Assembly (NCBI GenBank): GCA_012522185.1
Contig: JAAYKY010000056.1
Span: 1-64,000 of the forward strand
DNA: 64,000 bases
Direction of reading: 5' to 3'
Source of the DNA: Flavobacteriaceae bacterium
Lineage (GTDB): Bacteria > Bacteroidota > Bacteroidia > Flavobacteriales > Weeksellaceae
Position 1 is the stretch's first letter; each line of letters begins with the position of its first letter. Shown piece after piece: positions 26,086-35,053 of the stretch. The notes below the pieces were generated by a model. The model was given only the letters and a program-made list of their open reading frames with translations, was not told the DNA's origin and searched no databases. The translations under genes were made by a program, and so were the position numbers.

Positions 26086-27717
26086 ATGAAAAAACTCTTC
26101 CTTACAGGTATTGTCTTAACCAGTATTTTATTTACACAATGTAAAAAAACTGACAGTGAAACCGTTAATTCCGATTCAACAGAATCTGCTGAATCTTTGA
26201 AATCATATGCAACTGTGCGTTTAGAAACGGATCTTTCTCACTTAGGTGAAAACGAGAAAGAAATGCTAAAGATTTTCATCGAAGTTTCTGACATCATGGA
26301 TGATTTATTCTGGTACGAAGCCTATGGAGATAAGGAAGAATTATTATCAAAAATTCCGGGTTCCTTACGGGATTACGTAGAAATTAATTATGGCCCTTGG
26401 GATCGTTTAAACAACATGAAATCTTTTGTAAATGGTTTCGACGATAAGCCGCTTGGCGCGAATTTTTATCCAATGGACATGACTGCGGAAGAATTTGAGA
26501 AAGCCAATCTACATGATGGCAAAAGTCTTTATACCTTCGTTCGTCGAAATGAAGAAGGAAATCTTTACACCATTCCTTATCATGTTCAGTTTAAGGAAAA
26601 GATCAGCAAAGCAGCTGAATTGCTTCGTCAAGCAGCCGGGCTTGCAGAAGACCCGGGCTTGAAAAAATATTTAGAACTAAGAGCTACTGCACTTGAAACG
26701 GATGAATATTTCGAAAGTGACATTGCTTGGATGGATATGAAAACCAATCAATTGGATTTTATTGTAGGACCGATTGAAACCTACGAAGATCGGTTGTTTG
26801 GCTATAAAGCGGCGCACGAGGCCTATATTTTGGTGAAGGACATGGAATGGTCACAACGATTGGAGAAATTTGCTCAATTCCTTCCTGAATTGCAAAGAAA
26901 TCTACCAGTCGATGCCAAATACAAATCAGAAGTTCCGGGAACTGATTCTGATTTGAATGCTTACGATGTGGTTTATTATGCAGGAGATTGTAATGCAGGA
27001 GGAAAAACCATTGCCATCAATTTACCAAATGACGAAAGAGTTCAGTTAGAAAAAGGAACAAGAAGACTTCAACTTAAAAATGCAATGCGTGCAAAATTTG
27101 ATAAAATCCTAGTTCCGATTTCCGATATTTTGATTGATGAATCTCAAAGAAAACACATAAAATTTGATGCCTTTTTTGCCAATGTGATGTTTCACGAAGT
27201 GGCTCATGGTCTTGGGATAAAAAATACAATTAATGGAAAAGGAACTGTTCGCGAAGCTTTGCGAGAACAGCAATCGCATCTGGAAGAAGGCAAAGCCGAC
27301 ATTCTGGGATTGTACATGGTCAATCAACTTTTAGCCAAAGGCGAACTTGAAGGCCATAAAGAGGATTATATGGTAACTTTTCTGGCGGGGATTTTCCGAT
27401 CGGTTCGATTTGGAGCGAGTGCTCATGGTTCGGCCAATATGATTTGTTTCAATTATTTTCAGGAAAATGGAGCTTTTAACCGAACAGCAGAAGGAACTTA
27501 TGTGGTAGATTTCGAGAAAATGGAAACCGCTATGAACGGACTTTCTGAATTAATCTTGAAGCTTCAAGGCGATGGTGACTACGAAGGTGTTAAAAAATTG
27601 ACAGAAGAAAAGGGTCATATTTCTCCTGAACTACAAAAAGACCTGGATCGACTGAAGACAGCTGGAATTCCTGACGATATAGTTTTTGAACAAGGTGTAG
27701 ATGTTTTAGGTTTATAA
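26086..27717 (+). CDS. Lipoprotein metallopeptidase, M49 (dipeptidyl peptidase III)-like
   Basis: 543 residues. Signal peptide with lipobox ending FTQC (Cys 19), then a Ser/Glu-rich linker. The zinc site is H370-E-V-A-H374 followed by EEGKAD with E401 as likely third ligand, and upstream GGKTIAINLPND resembles the M49 substrate strand. Classical dipeptidyl peptidase III has the six-residue HEXXGH and EECRAD; here the first motif is five residues. The protein would sit in the periplasm or on the outer membrane and cut dipeptides from short peptides; activity on real substrates is inferred. It is transcribed alone. Confidence 0.82.
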   Translation: MKKLFLTGIVLTSILFTQCKKTDSETVNSDSTESAESLKSYATVRLETDLSHLGENEKEMLKIFIEVSDIMDDLFWYEAYGDKEELLSKIPGSLRDYVEINYGPWDRLNNMKSFVNGFDDKPLGANFYPMDMTAEEFEKANLHDGKSLYTFVRRNEEGNLYTIPYHVQFKEKISKAAELLRQAAGLAEDPGLKKYLELRATALETDEYFESDIAWMDMKTNQLDFIVGPIETYEDRLFGYKAAHEAYILVKDMEWSQRLEKFAQFLPELQRNLPVDAKYKSEVPGTDSDLNAYDVVYYAGDCNAGGKTIAINLPNDERVQLEKGTRRLQLKNAMRAKFDKILVPISDILIDESQRKHIKFDAFFANVMFHEVAHGLGIKNTINGKGTVREALREQQSHLEEGKADILGLYMVNQLLAKGELEGHKEDYMVTFLAGIFRSVRFGASAHGSANMICFNYFQENGAFNRTAEGTYVVDFEKMETAMNGLSELILKLQGDGDYEGVKKLTEEKGHISPELQKDLDRLKTAGIPDDIVFEQGVDVLGL

Positions 27718-27729
27718 ACATTATTTATT

Positions 27730-27737
27730 TATTTTTG
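27730..27737 (+). promoter_or_regulatory. -10 element of the tRNA-Arg gene
   Basis: TATTTTTG matches TAnnTTTG and ends 11 bases before the first base of the tRNA; TTAG lies at the -33 position with a 20-base spacer. Confidence 0.5.
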
Positions 27738-27748
27738 CCCACCGAAAT

Positions 27749-27822
27749 GGCTGCGTAGTTCAACTGGATAGAATATCAGATTTCGGCTCTGAGGGTTGGG
27801 GGTTCGAATCCCTCCGCGGTCA
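27749..27822 (+). tRNA. tRNA-Arg (anticodon TCG)
   Basis: 74 bases without encoded CCA. The acceptor arm GGCTGCG pairs with CGCGGTC (two wobbles), the anticodon stem TCAGA/TCTGA encloses the loop TTTCGGC with anticodon TCG at positions 34-36, the variable loop is GGGTT, and the T arm is GGGGG-TTCGAAT-CCCTC. It reads CGA and possibly other CGN arginine codons. A strong terminator follows directly. Confidence 0.95.
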
Positions 27823-27828
27823 CACTTA

Positions 27829-27870
27829 AAATCCGTAAATGTTTATCATTAAAACATTTGCGGATTTTTT
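27829..27870 (+). terminator. Intrinsic terminator of the tRNA-Arg gene
   Basis: AAATCCGTAAATGTTT and AAACATTTGCGGATTT pair over about 15 positions with one wobble and a loop of about eight bases, followed by six T. Confidence 0.85.
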
Positions 27871-28073
27871 GTTTTCAGTTTTTGCTTATTTATTGAATGT
27901 TTTCTCAAAATCAACTCAAATGAGTTCAGAATAATCTCTTCAAAACAATCTCAGTAACTGAGGTTATTATTTTCTTGTTTGGTTCTTTTAAAAGATTGAA
28001 ACTATTCTGATTTTTTCTAATTTCCTCCACTCTAAATTCGTAAATTTAGGAATTCAATTAAAAGCCTTCGGTT

Positions 28074-29234
28074 ATGAGAAATCCAATTGTTCAAGAGTTA
28101 AATAAAATTCATGACGACATGAAATCATGGATGGGACATATGCATGAAAACCCGGAACTTTCCATGAAAGAGTCGGAGACATCAAAATATATCGCAGAGA
28201 AAATGAAATCCTTTGGATTTGAAGTGGCGGAAGGAATTGGAAAATACGGAGTAGTGGCTTCGTTGAAAAATGGCGATGGAACTAAATCCATTGGGCTCCG
28301 TGCTGACTTTGACGCGCTTCCCATTCAGGAGTCTAATAATTTACCTTATAAAAGTAAGAAAGAAGGAATTGCCCATCTTTGTGGGCACGACGGACATACA
28401 ACTATGTTACTTGGTGCCGCGAAATACCTATCCGAAACCAAAAATTTCAACGGAACAGTGCGCATGACTTTTCAGCCTGGAGAAGAAACCATGGAAGGAG
28501 GCCCGGCCATGATTCAGGACGGATTGTTTGAAAAATTCCCAGTGGATGCGGTTTACGGAATGCACAATATGCCAAGTCTTGAAAAAGGAAAATTTTATTT
28601 CAGAGAAGGCGAAACCATGGCAGCAGTGGATAATTGGGAAATCGAATTGATAGGAAAAGGAAGCCATGGTTCCATGCCTGAGCTTTCCATCGACCCGGTG
28701 GTTTGTGGCTCTTCATTGGTAATGGCTTTGCAAACGATTGTTTCCCGAAATGTCTCGCCTTGGCAAAATTCCGTTATTACGGTTGGAGCCTTTTTATCAG
28801 GAAATGCAGGAAACGTAATACCTGCCAATGCAATTTTGCGTATCAACATCCGCAATATGGACCCCGAACTGCGAACAAAAGTCTTGAATCGAATTCGCGA
28901 AGTTGTAAAATTTCAGGCAGAATCCTATGGATGCGAATATGAAATTCGAGAAGGAATTCCGGGAGCAGTTTTGGTTAACACGCCTGAAAACACGCAATGG
29001 GCAGCAGAAGTAGCTGAAACTATTTTCGGAGAAGAAAACGTGGTTTACGACATGAATCCATACATGGGAAGTGAGGATTTCGCCTTTATGCTACAAGAAA
29101 AAAAGGGAAATTATTGTATGCTCGGAAATGGAAACACGGAAATGGTGCATCATCCCGAATATGTTTTTGATCAGGACATTTTGCCTTTGGGGGCCGCCTA
29201 TTGGGTCGGATTGGTGGAGAATTATTTGAAGTAA
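28074..29234 (+). CDS. M20-family amidohydrolase
   Basis: 386 residues. A dinuclear-metal amidohydrolase of the hippurate hydrolase / N-acyl amino acid amidohydrolase group. Seen: GLRADFDALPIQE, the metal-binding LCGHDGHTTMLLGAAKYL, FQPGEETMEGGPAMI with catalytic and metal Glu, YGMHNMP, and a lid domain between about 185 and 300. No signal peptide, so cytoplasmic. The natural substrate (N-acetyl amino acid, hippurate or similar) cannot be told. The next gene starts six bases downstream. Confidence 0.92.
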   Translation: MRNPIVQELNKIHDDMKSWMGHMHENPELSMKESETSKYIAEKMKSFGFEVAEGIGKYGVVASLKNGDGTKSIGLRADFDALPIQESNNLPYKSKKEGIAHLCGHDGHTTMLLGAAKYLSETKNFNGTVRMTFQPGEETMEGGPAMIQDGLFEKFPVDAVYGMHNMPSLEKGKFYFREGETMAAVDNWEIELIGKGSHGSMPELSIDPVVCGSSLVMALQTIVSRNVSPWQNSVITVGAFLSGNAGNVIPANAILRINIRNMDPELRTKVLNRIREVVKFQAESYGCEYEIREGIPGAVLVNTPENTQWAAEVAETIFGEENVVYDMNPYMGSEDFAFMLQEKKGNYCMLGNGNTEMVHHPEYVFDQDILPLGAAYWVGLVENYLK

Positions 29235-29240
29235 AAGCAA

Positions 29241-30038
29241 ATGAAGCATTTCATTTTTTTCTTTTTTATTTTCGGTACAACTTCGGTTTCCTCACAGGAA
29301 TTAATTCTAAAAGATTCACTCAAAATTGAAATCCAAGACAGCATCACCGATTTTGGAGCCGATGATTTCCATAATATTTATTTCATCCGAAATTTCTCGG
29401 AACTCATTAAAATCGATGCGAAAACTCAAAAAGTAAAAACTTTTTCCAATCATTCTGTTTTGGAAAACTTGAATACACAAAACATATTGCAAATCACCTT
29501 GAAATCCGGATTTTTTAATTTGCTGGTTTTGGACAATCAGTTAAACAAAGTTCAGGATCCAATTGAATTTCCTATCGAAACCAATTTCTCTCCCACCTTG
29601 ATTGCTTTGGTTGATAATAATTATTTATGGGGCTATGATCCGGTTTTACAGCGATTGGTTCTTTGGAATTATAGTGATAAAAAAGCCATCCGACAGTCGG
29701 TAATTCTAAGCGAGAAAACGGGTGATGAGTTCTATTCAGATTTGATTTATCAAGACAATAAAATTTTCCTTGCGGGGTATCATAAAATCCTAGGTTTTGA
29801 TGAGTATGCAAATTTAGAAGCGGTAATTCCTTTTTTTGAATTTGATCAGATTTCCATTCGAAAAGGAAATATTTTTTATTCGCATGAAAACAAATTATTT
29901 CATTTTGATTTAAGAACACAAGAAAAAAAGGAAGTCCCACTTGGTTTTGGTTTTGATTATTTTTCCATAAATAACCGCTATCTGTTTGCGTTAAAAGATA
30001 AGGTTGTTTATATTTACGATTTCCAAAACTTTTTGTAA
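29241..30038 (+). CDS. Exported propeller-like protein of unknown function
   Basis: 265 residues. Signal peptide MKHFIFFFFIFGTTSVSSQ. The rest is almost all short beta strands in a repeated pattern (LIKIDAKTQKVKTF, WGYDPVLQRLVLWN, KIFLAGYHKILGFDEYANL, LFHFDLRTQEKKEVP, VVYIYDFQNF), which suggests a beta-propeller. No catalytic motif was seen. The gene is packed between the amidohydrolase (6 bases) and the deoxynucleoside kinase (start 1 base after its stop codon), so it is probably in one operon with them. Function unknown. Confidence 0.75.
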   Translation: MKHFIFFFFIFGTTSVSSQELILKDSLKIEIQDSITDFGADDFHNIYFIRNFSELIKIDAKTQKVKTFSNHSVLENLNTQNILQITLKSGFFNLLVLDNQLNKVQDPIEFPIETNFSPTLIALVDNNYLWGYDPVLQRLVLWNYSDKKAIRQSVILSEKTGDEFYSDLIYQDNKIFLAGYHKILGFDEYANLEAVIPFFEFDQISIRKGNIFYSHENKLFHFDLRTQEKKEVPLGFGFDYFSINNRYLFALKDKVVYIYDFQNFL

Positions 30039-30039
30039 A

Positions 30040-30654
30040 ATGCACATTGCTATCGCCGGAAATATAGGAGCCGGAAAAACAACTTTAACCCAATTATTAG
30101 CCAAACATTTCCGTTGGAAGCCTCAGTTTGAAAGCGTTGATATGAATCCTTATCTAGACGATTTCTATAATGATATGGAAAAATGGGCATTTAATCTTCA
30201 GATTTATTTTCTGGGAAGTCGCTTTGGACAAATCAAAGAAATTCGCGAAAGTGGTGAAAACATCATTCAGGACAGAACCATTCACGAAGATGCGCACATT
30301 TTTGCGAGCAACCTCCACGATATGGGGCTGCTGATGACGCGGGATTATCAGAATTACCTGACGGTTTTCAATTTGATGAATTCTTTTGTACAGGCACCGG
30401 ATTTGTTGATTTACTTGCGTGCATCTATTCCCACTTTGGTTCGGCAAATTCAGCTTCGTGGAAGAGAATACGAAAGTTCCATCAGCATAGAATATTTGAG
30501 CAGATTGAATGATAAATACGAAGAATGGGTAAAAACTTATGACGAAGGAAAACTTTTAATCATCGATGTGGATAATCTGGATTTCGTAAACAATCCGGAA
30601 GATTTAAGTTATATCTATGATAAAGTGGATGCAGAGATCAATGGTTTATTTTGA
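30040..30654 (+). CDS. Deoxynucleoside kinase
   Basis: 204 residues from the ATG at 30040 (MHIAIAGNIGAGKTT); the open frame reaches 30004, but that part overlaps the upstream gene. It phosphorylates deoxyribonucleosides in nucleotide salvage. Seen: the P-loop GNIGAGKTT, the base- and sugar-binding helix DFYNDMEKWAFNLQIYFL, the DRTIHEDAHIFA motif corresponding to DRS/ERS, and a basic lid LRGREYESSISIEYL. It belongs to the dCK/dGK/dAK family; which base it prefers is not clear. Confidence 0.93.
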   Translation: MHIAIAGNIGAGKTTLTQLLAKHFRWKPQFESVDMNPYLDDFYNDMEKWAFNLQIYFLGSRFGQIKEIRESGENIIQDRTIHEDAHIFASNLHDMGLLMTRDYQNYLTVFNLMNSFVQAPDLLIYLRASIPTLVRQIQLRGREYESSISIEYLSRLNDKYEEWVKTYDEGKLLIIDVDNLDFVNNPEDLSYIYDKVDAEINGLF

Positions 30655-30670
30655 TAAAATAGATTCAAAC

Positions 30671-30702
30671 AAAAAAGACGGAAATCAAATCCGTCTTTTT
30701 TT
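30671..30702. terminator. Bidirectional terminator between dNK and the small OMP gene
   Basis: Arms AAAAGACGGA and TCCGTCTTTT (30673-30682 and 30690-30699) with A-run and T-run on either side. The hairpin serves the kinase gene on the plus strand and the gene ending at 30721 on the minus strand. Confidence 0.8.
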
Positions 30703-30720
30703 ATTTCTCAATAATTTCAG

Positions 30721-31239
30721 TTAAAATTTATAAGCTCCTCCGACTCCGATAGTTGTAATAGTCGAAAAGTTTCCATAGTCTGTAACAGGTGCATCAATGG
30801 ACAAACCTGTACTTTTAATAAAAACAAATGCTTGAAAATATTCATTTTGCCATCCGCCTTTTGGTTGAAAATAAAATCCTCCGTTGTAGTCCTTACTTAA
30901 ACTTAAAGCATAGCCTAAATCTACAGCTCCAAAGAATTGTTCCATAAAATCATACTGTGCACTTACTGCAATTGGCAATAATGTAGCTCCTGTATATTTT
31001 GTATTACCACCAGGCTTACTTTTTCCAGAAAAAACATCGATTCCGGCGATACCTCCAACGTGAAGGTTTTCCATCACTGGATACAAATAAGAAACTTCTG
31101 CTCCGAAATTAACTCCTAAATAATCCGTCGCATCGCCCACTGGAACTCCAATATGCGCTCCTGCTTTCAAACCTTCCTGTGCATTTAGACTCGCTAAACT
31201 CATCACTGCCAAAGCAGCACTTAAAATTAATTTTCTCAT
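30721..31239 (-). CDS. Small outer membrane beta-barrel protein
   Basis: 172 residues. Signal peptide ending SLNAQ, then alternating hydrophobic strands (GLKAGAHIGVPVGDATDYLGVNFGAEVSYLY, shortened) and a final strand ending in Phe (GVGGAYKF), the usual mark for barrel insertion. About eight strands fit the size. It starts nine bases after the stop of the DUF2723 gene and is probably co-transcribed with it. Role unknown; porin-like or structural. Confidence 0.8.
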   Translation of the reverse strand: MRKLILSAALAVMSLASLNAQEGLKAGAHIGVPVGDATDYLGVNFGAEVSYLYPVMENLHVGGIAGIDVFSGKSKPGGNTKYTGATLLPIAVSAQYDFMEQFFGAVDLGYALSLSKDYNGGFYFQPKGGWQNEYFQAFVFIKSTGLSIDAPVTDYGNFSTITTIGVGGAYKF

Positions 31240-31248
31240 ATATTCTGT

Positions 31249-34200
31249 TTAATTTTCGTTAGTTAATATTTGATATAATTCTCGGGACTCATTCTCTGCA
31301 TAAACCGTGTCAATCATATCGGCAATGCCCAATAATTCACTGATGAATCGGAATTGTCCGTCGATATTGTTTTGTTCTCTTATGTCCATATTTCCATCCC
31401 GATTAAATTCTTGGTAGGACTGAATCAATTTTTCACGTACTGGATTGTATTCTTGTCGGAAGAACTCCAATGCCGCTGCCGTATCTGCTCTTTGCATCAA
31501 TTCTGTCACTCGCCCATAAACCATCAGTGAATAATCGCTTCGGGTATCTGCCAAATCTCTTGCCACCGTATATCTCAAATTATCGGGCAAGGATTCATAG
31601 AAATCAATTTTCTCCATCAAACGAGCTTTGGCCGTATCGATTAATTTCTGCGCCTTTTCTGTATCTCCGATTGCATGATACGCTTGCGCAATTCTTTCTG
31701 TACTCAATCCATAATCGTATCTCGGCTGATCTGGAATCATTTCCATTACTTTGTCCAAAACTTCTCTCGCCTTATTAACTTCTCCTTTTTCGGTCAAATC
31801 ATTGGCCAATCGAACGGCAATGTTTCGATAAGTATTGGTATAATTTCGATCCGTGTTTGAGAAAGAGGCATTATCAAGGTGGTAATTCGCCCATTTAAAT
31901 GTTTGGAAATTCTCGTACATCTGATGGGTATTGCTTCTCCCTAATTTCCCACCTTCACCAAATCGCGTATAAATCGGGATTAATTTATAGGAGAAACCAT
32001 TGTTTTCTAAATAATCGCTCAGCCAAAATATATTAACAGGGTCCGAAATTCCTCCCCCACTGAAATAAATACTTCGATCCCAATCGTACTCTGCAAACAT
32101 GGAAATCATCAGTAGTTCTGATTTATACAATTGTCTTTTCCCAATTGTAATCGTGATATGATCTACCATTTTATCGGCATCTTCTGCCGAAACAATTCCG
32201 TATTTCAATGCATTTTCTTTGTTTACCGGAATGATGATTTTGTCCACTGGCAAATAATTCACTGCCCCTACCGGATATCCGAAATAATCAGCCAAAGCCA
32301 TTTTTGCAGGGTGTTTATTATCCATTAAGAAATCAAAAGCTTCTTTCGCAGTCATGCTGTCCTTTGTCAGGAATTCTTCCAAAGGTTGGATTGAATTGTA
32401 CAATTGCTGAATTCCGGCTGGGTCGTATGCTGGATCGGTAAAGTATTGTGAAATTTCATTGGATGGCAAACTCATAATCTCCGAAACGCTCATCTCGACA
32501 TCAGGTTTGATGATGCTGTGCAATTCTCCAAAAATCGATTTGATATTGCCTGCAACTACCATGATGTTGTCGTTGGAATTGAGCTGATAATCTGTGTATT
32601 TCAATTTAGATGGCAGAGCTGGCGCATTATAAGTTCGACGGAGGGATTGCTCAATATTCCAAGGCGAACCTAAAAGTGTGTAATTCACAATCTTGACATC
32701 ATCCCGAAATAATTCCGTTTCCTGAAGTCCCCAGAGCGGATAAGTATCATTGTCGCCATATACAAAAAGGATGGAATTTGGACCGAGATTATTCAAATAA
32801 TTATATGCCAACGCATAAGCACCTTCTCGTTTGGATCGGTCATGATCGTCCCAGTTTTGAAAGCCCATCAAAATAGGAACGCCCAGACAGAGTACCGAAA
32901 TTACCAATGCCACCGATGGTTTCAATTCGCGTTTTTTGAACTTTTTGATCAATAAATAAATTCCTTGCACGCCCAATCCCACCCAAATGGAAAAAGCATA
33001 AAAAGAACTCACCAAGGCATAATCACGTTCCCTTGGCTCAAAAGGTTTCACACTCGTATAGAAAATAATTCCCACACTTGTTAGCAAGAAAAGCGAAAGA
33101 ATCGCCCACCAATGCGTAATATTCCGATTGAGTTGAACGAAAAACCCAATCAATCCGAGGATTAGTGGAAGCATGAAATAGACGTTTCTACCTTTGTTTT
33201 CTTTATAAACTGCTGGAAGTTTGGACTGGTCCCCCAATCGAGCATTGTCAAGAAAAGGAATTCCCGTAATCCAATTTCCTTTGGTCACTTCCCTATTTCC
33301 TTCCCAATCGTTTTGTTTACCGGAAAAGTTCCACATGAAATAACGGAAAAACATATAATCGAGCTGATAATCCATGAAGAAATTCAACTGCTGTCCCAAA
33401 GTAGGCGGCTGAATATCGAGCAGTTCAGCATTTGATTTCAAATCAGCAATTCGCAAGGTGCCGTCGTGTTTTTTCTGAAGCAACTCATTGAATCTCGCTT
33501 CAGCAATTTGTCGCTTCTGTGCCCTTATTTCTGGATGATCTTGCATATCGTTAAAGAACATCGGATTGATCGAAAACTCCGGATAACCGTACATGGCGGC
33601 ATAGTTCTCCATGACATCCGGGAGGTTGTTAAACATTTTAGGAAAAAACTGAACGTGTTTTTTATTGTAAACATAATCTCTTCGGTCAGAAACCTTTATA
33701 TATTTCCCGGTTCGGTTATCTTTTACATAATTTTCGCCTTTGACTCTTGTTTCATAATTTCCATTGGCGGTCAAAGCTATTCCATCATCTGCAATATGTG
33801 CGGTATAAGCCGGCCCGTAGAAAGTCGGCCAGTCGCCATACTGCTCACGGTTGAAATAATCCAACATCCCCAAAGCGGTATCAGGATCGTTCAGATTCAT
33901 ATGAGGATTGGCATTGGCACGAATCGGAATTACCAACCAACACGAAAACCCAATCAACATAAAGGCTATGGATAAAACCAGGGTATTGGCAATTTTCCAT
34001 TTGTATTTTTCGGTGTATTTAAAGGCTAAATAGAATACCAATGCAAGAATAATCCCGGCTACTACCGTTCCTGAATTGAAAGGGAGTCCAAAATTATTGA
34101 CAACATAGATTTCGGTTTTCCCGAAAAAACTCATGATCGAACCAAAAAGGACTTTAAAGACAAATCCAAGGAAAATCGCTGCTAAAACATTTGCAATGAG

Positions 34201-34887
34201 AAATGATTTTAAATTGAATTTATAATTCTTGGCATAGTACATAAAACATACAGCAGGCAACACCAAAATTGCCATCAAGTGAACTCCTGTAGCCAATCCA
34301 ATGAACAATGAAATCAGTAAAAACCATCGGTTTCCACGTTTCTTATCGGCTTCCTCTTCCCATTTGCATCCCATCCAAACCAAAGCGGCTGTGAATAGGG
34401 ATGCCATCGCATACACCTCACCTTCGGCAGCTGAAAACCAAAACGAATCACTAAACATGAAAACAGCCGAACCGACCAATCCACTTCCCAATGTGATAAT
34501 CGCTTGGGATTTTGACAATGCGATTTCATAGGGATTTTCAATAAGTTCGTTGGGCTTAGTGACAAAAAACATTCTTCGCACAAAATGAGTAATCGTCCAG
34601 AACAAGAACATGATGGTCAATGCGCTGCTGATGGCAGACATAGAGTTTATAACAATTGCATATTGACTACCGTCACCCATCGCCAAGCCTGCCCATACTG
34701 CTCCAATCAATTGAAACAATGCAGCCCCTGGAGCATGTGTCACACCAAGCTTTGCGGAAGAAACGATGTATTCACCACAATCCCAAAAACTCAGTTTCCG
34801 TTCCATTGTCAATAAATAAACAAGGGAAGCAATTCCAAGCATTGCAAAGCCGAGGAGATTGTTCCATTTTTTGAAAGGAATCTTCAT
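31249..34887 (-). CDS. DUF2723 (GT117) membrane glycosyltransferase-like protein
   Basis: 1212 residues. The first 450 or so hold many membrane helices; near the amino end the DUF2723 signature SFWDCGEYIVSSAKLGVTHAPGAALFQ (shortened) carries the acidic residues expected in the first loop of GT-C enzymes. More helices follow around 560-680, then a soluble region, and residues about 1010-1190 look like TPR helices (VNKAREVLDKVMEMIP, GDTEKAQKLIDTAKARL). The family is thought to transfer sugar from a lipid carrier, similar to protein O-mannosyltransferases, and is typical for Bacteroidota. Acceptor and sugar are unknown. Downstream in the same transcript is a small outer membrane protein. Confidence 0.88.
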   Translation of the reverse strand: MKIPFKKWNNLLGFAMLGIASLVYLLTMERKLSFWDCGEYIVSSAKLGVTHAPGAALFQLIGAVWAGLAMGDGSQYAIVINSMSAISSALTIMFLFWTITHFVRRMFFVTKPNELIENPYEIALSKSQAIITLGSGLVGSAVFMFSDSFWFSAAEGEVYAMASLFTAALVWMGCKWEEEADKKRGNRWFLLISLFIGLATGVHLMAILVLPAVCFMYYAKNYKFNLKSFLIANVLAAIFLGFVFKVLFGSIMSFFGKTEIYVVNNFGLPFNSGTVVAGIILALVFYLAFKYTEKYKWKIANTLVLSIAFMLIGFSCWLVIPIRANANPHMNLNDPDTALGMLDYFNREQYGDWPTFYGPAYTAHIADDGIALTANGNYETRVKGENYVKDNRTGKYIKVSDRRDYVYNKKHVQFFPKMFNNLPDVMENYAAMYGYPEFSINPMFFNDMQDHPEIRAQKRQIAEARFNELLQKKHDGTLRIADLKSNAELLDIQPPTLGQQLNFFMDYQLDYMFFRYFMWNFSGKQNDWEGNREVTKGNWITGIPFLDNARLGDQSKLPAVYKENKGRNVYFMLPLILGLIGFFVQLNRNITHWWAILSLFLLTSVGIIFYTSVKPFEPRERDYALVSSFYAFSIWVGLGVQGIYLLIKKFKKRELKPSVALVISVLCLGVPILMGFQNWDDHDRSKREGAYALAYNYLNNLGPNSILFVYGDNDTYPLWGLQETELFRDDVKIVNYTLLGSPWNIEQSLRRTYNAPALPSKLKYTDYQLNSNDNIMVVAGNIKSIFGELHSIIKPDVEMSVSEIMSLPSNEISQYFTDPAYDPAGIQQLYNSIQPLEEFLTKDSMTAKEAFDFLMDNKHPAKMALADYFGYPVGAVNYLPVDKIIIPVNKENALKYGIVSAEDADKMVDHITITIGKRQLYKSELLMISMFAEYDWDRSIYFSGGGISDPVNIFWLSDYLENNGFSYKLIPIYTRFGEGGKLGRSNTHQMYENFQTFKWANYHLDNASFSNTDRNYTNTYRNIAVRLANDLTEKGEVNKAREVLDKVMEMIPDQPRYDYGLSTERIAQAYHAIGDTEKAQKLIDTAKARLMEKIDFYESLPDNLRYTVARDLADTRSDYSLMVYGRVTELMQRADTAAALEFFRQEYNPVREKLIQSYQEFNRDGNMDIREQNNIDGQFRFISELLGIADMIDTVYAENESRELYQILTNEN

Positions 34888-35031
34888 CTGTATAAATTTA
34901 TCTTGCGAAAATAAGAACTATTTTATTCTTTAAACCGTTATTGAAACGTAAAAGTGTAGAGAATAATATAGAAAGCCTGAGATAATTCTCAATTAAATTT
35001 AAATTAATCATGATTTCCCACAAAAATTATT

Positions 35032-35039
35032 TAAATTTG
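35032..35039 (+). promoter_or_regulatory. -10 element of guaB
   Basis: TAAATTTG matches TAnnTTTG; no good -33 box is seen. It would give a leader of about 10 bases before the ATG at 35054. Confidence 0.4.
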
Positions 35040-35053
35040 CTTGGCAAAAAGCA

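Noticed and set aside
27871-28073. Possible riboswitch between tRNA-Arg and the amidohydrolase
   Set aside because: The 203 bases are AT-rich with no strong stem, terminator or conserved motif that I could recognise.
29572-30045. 157-codon frame opposite the propeller-like gene
   Set aside because: No family character; the plus-strand gene has a signal peptide and tight operon spacing.
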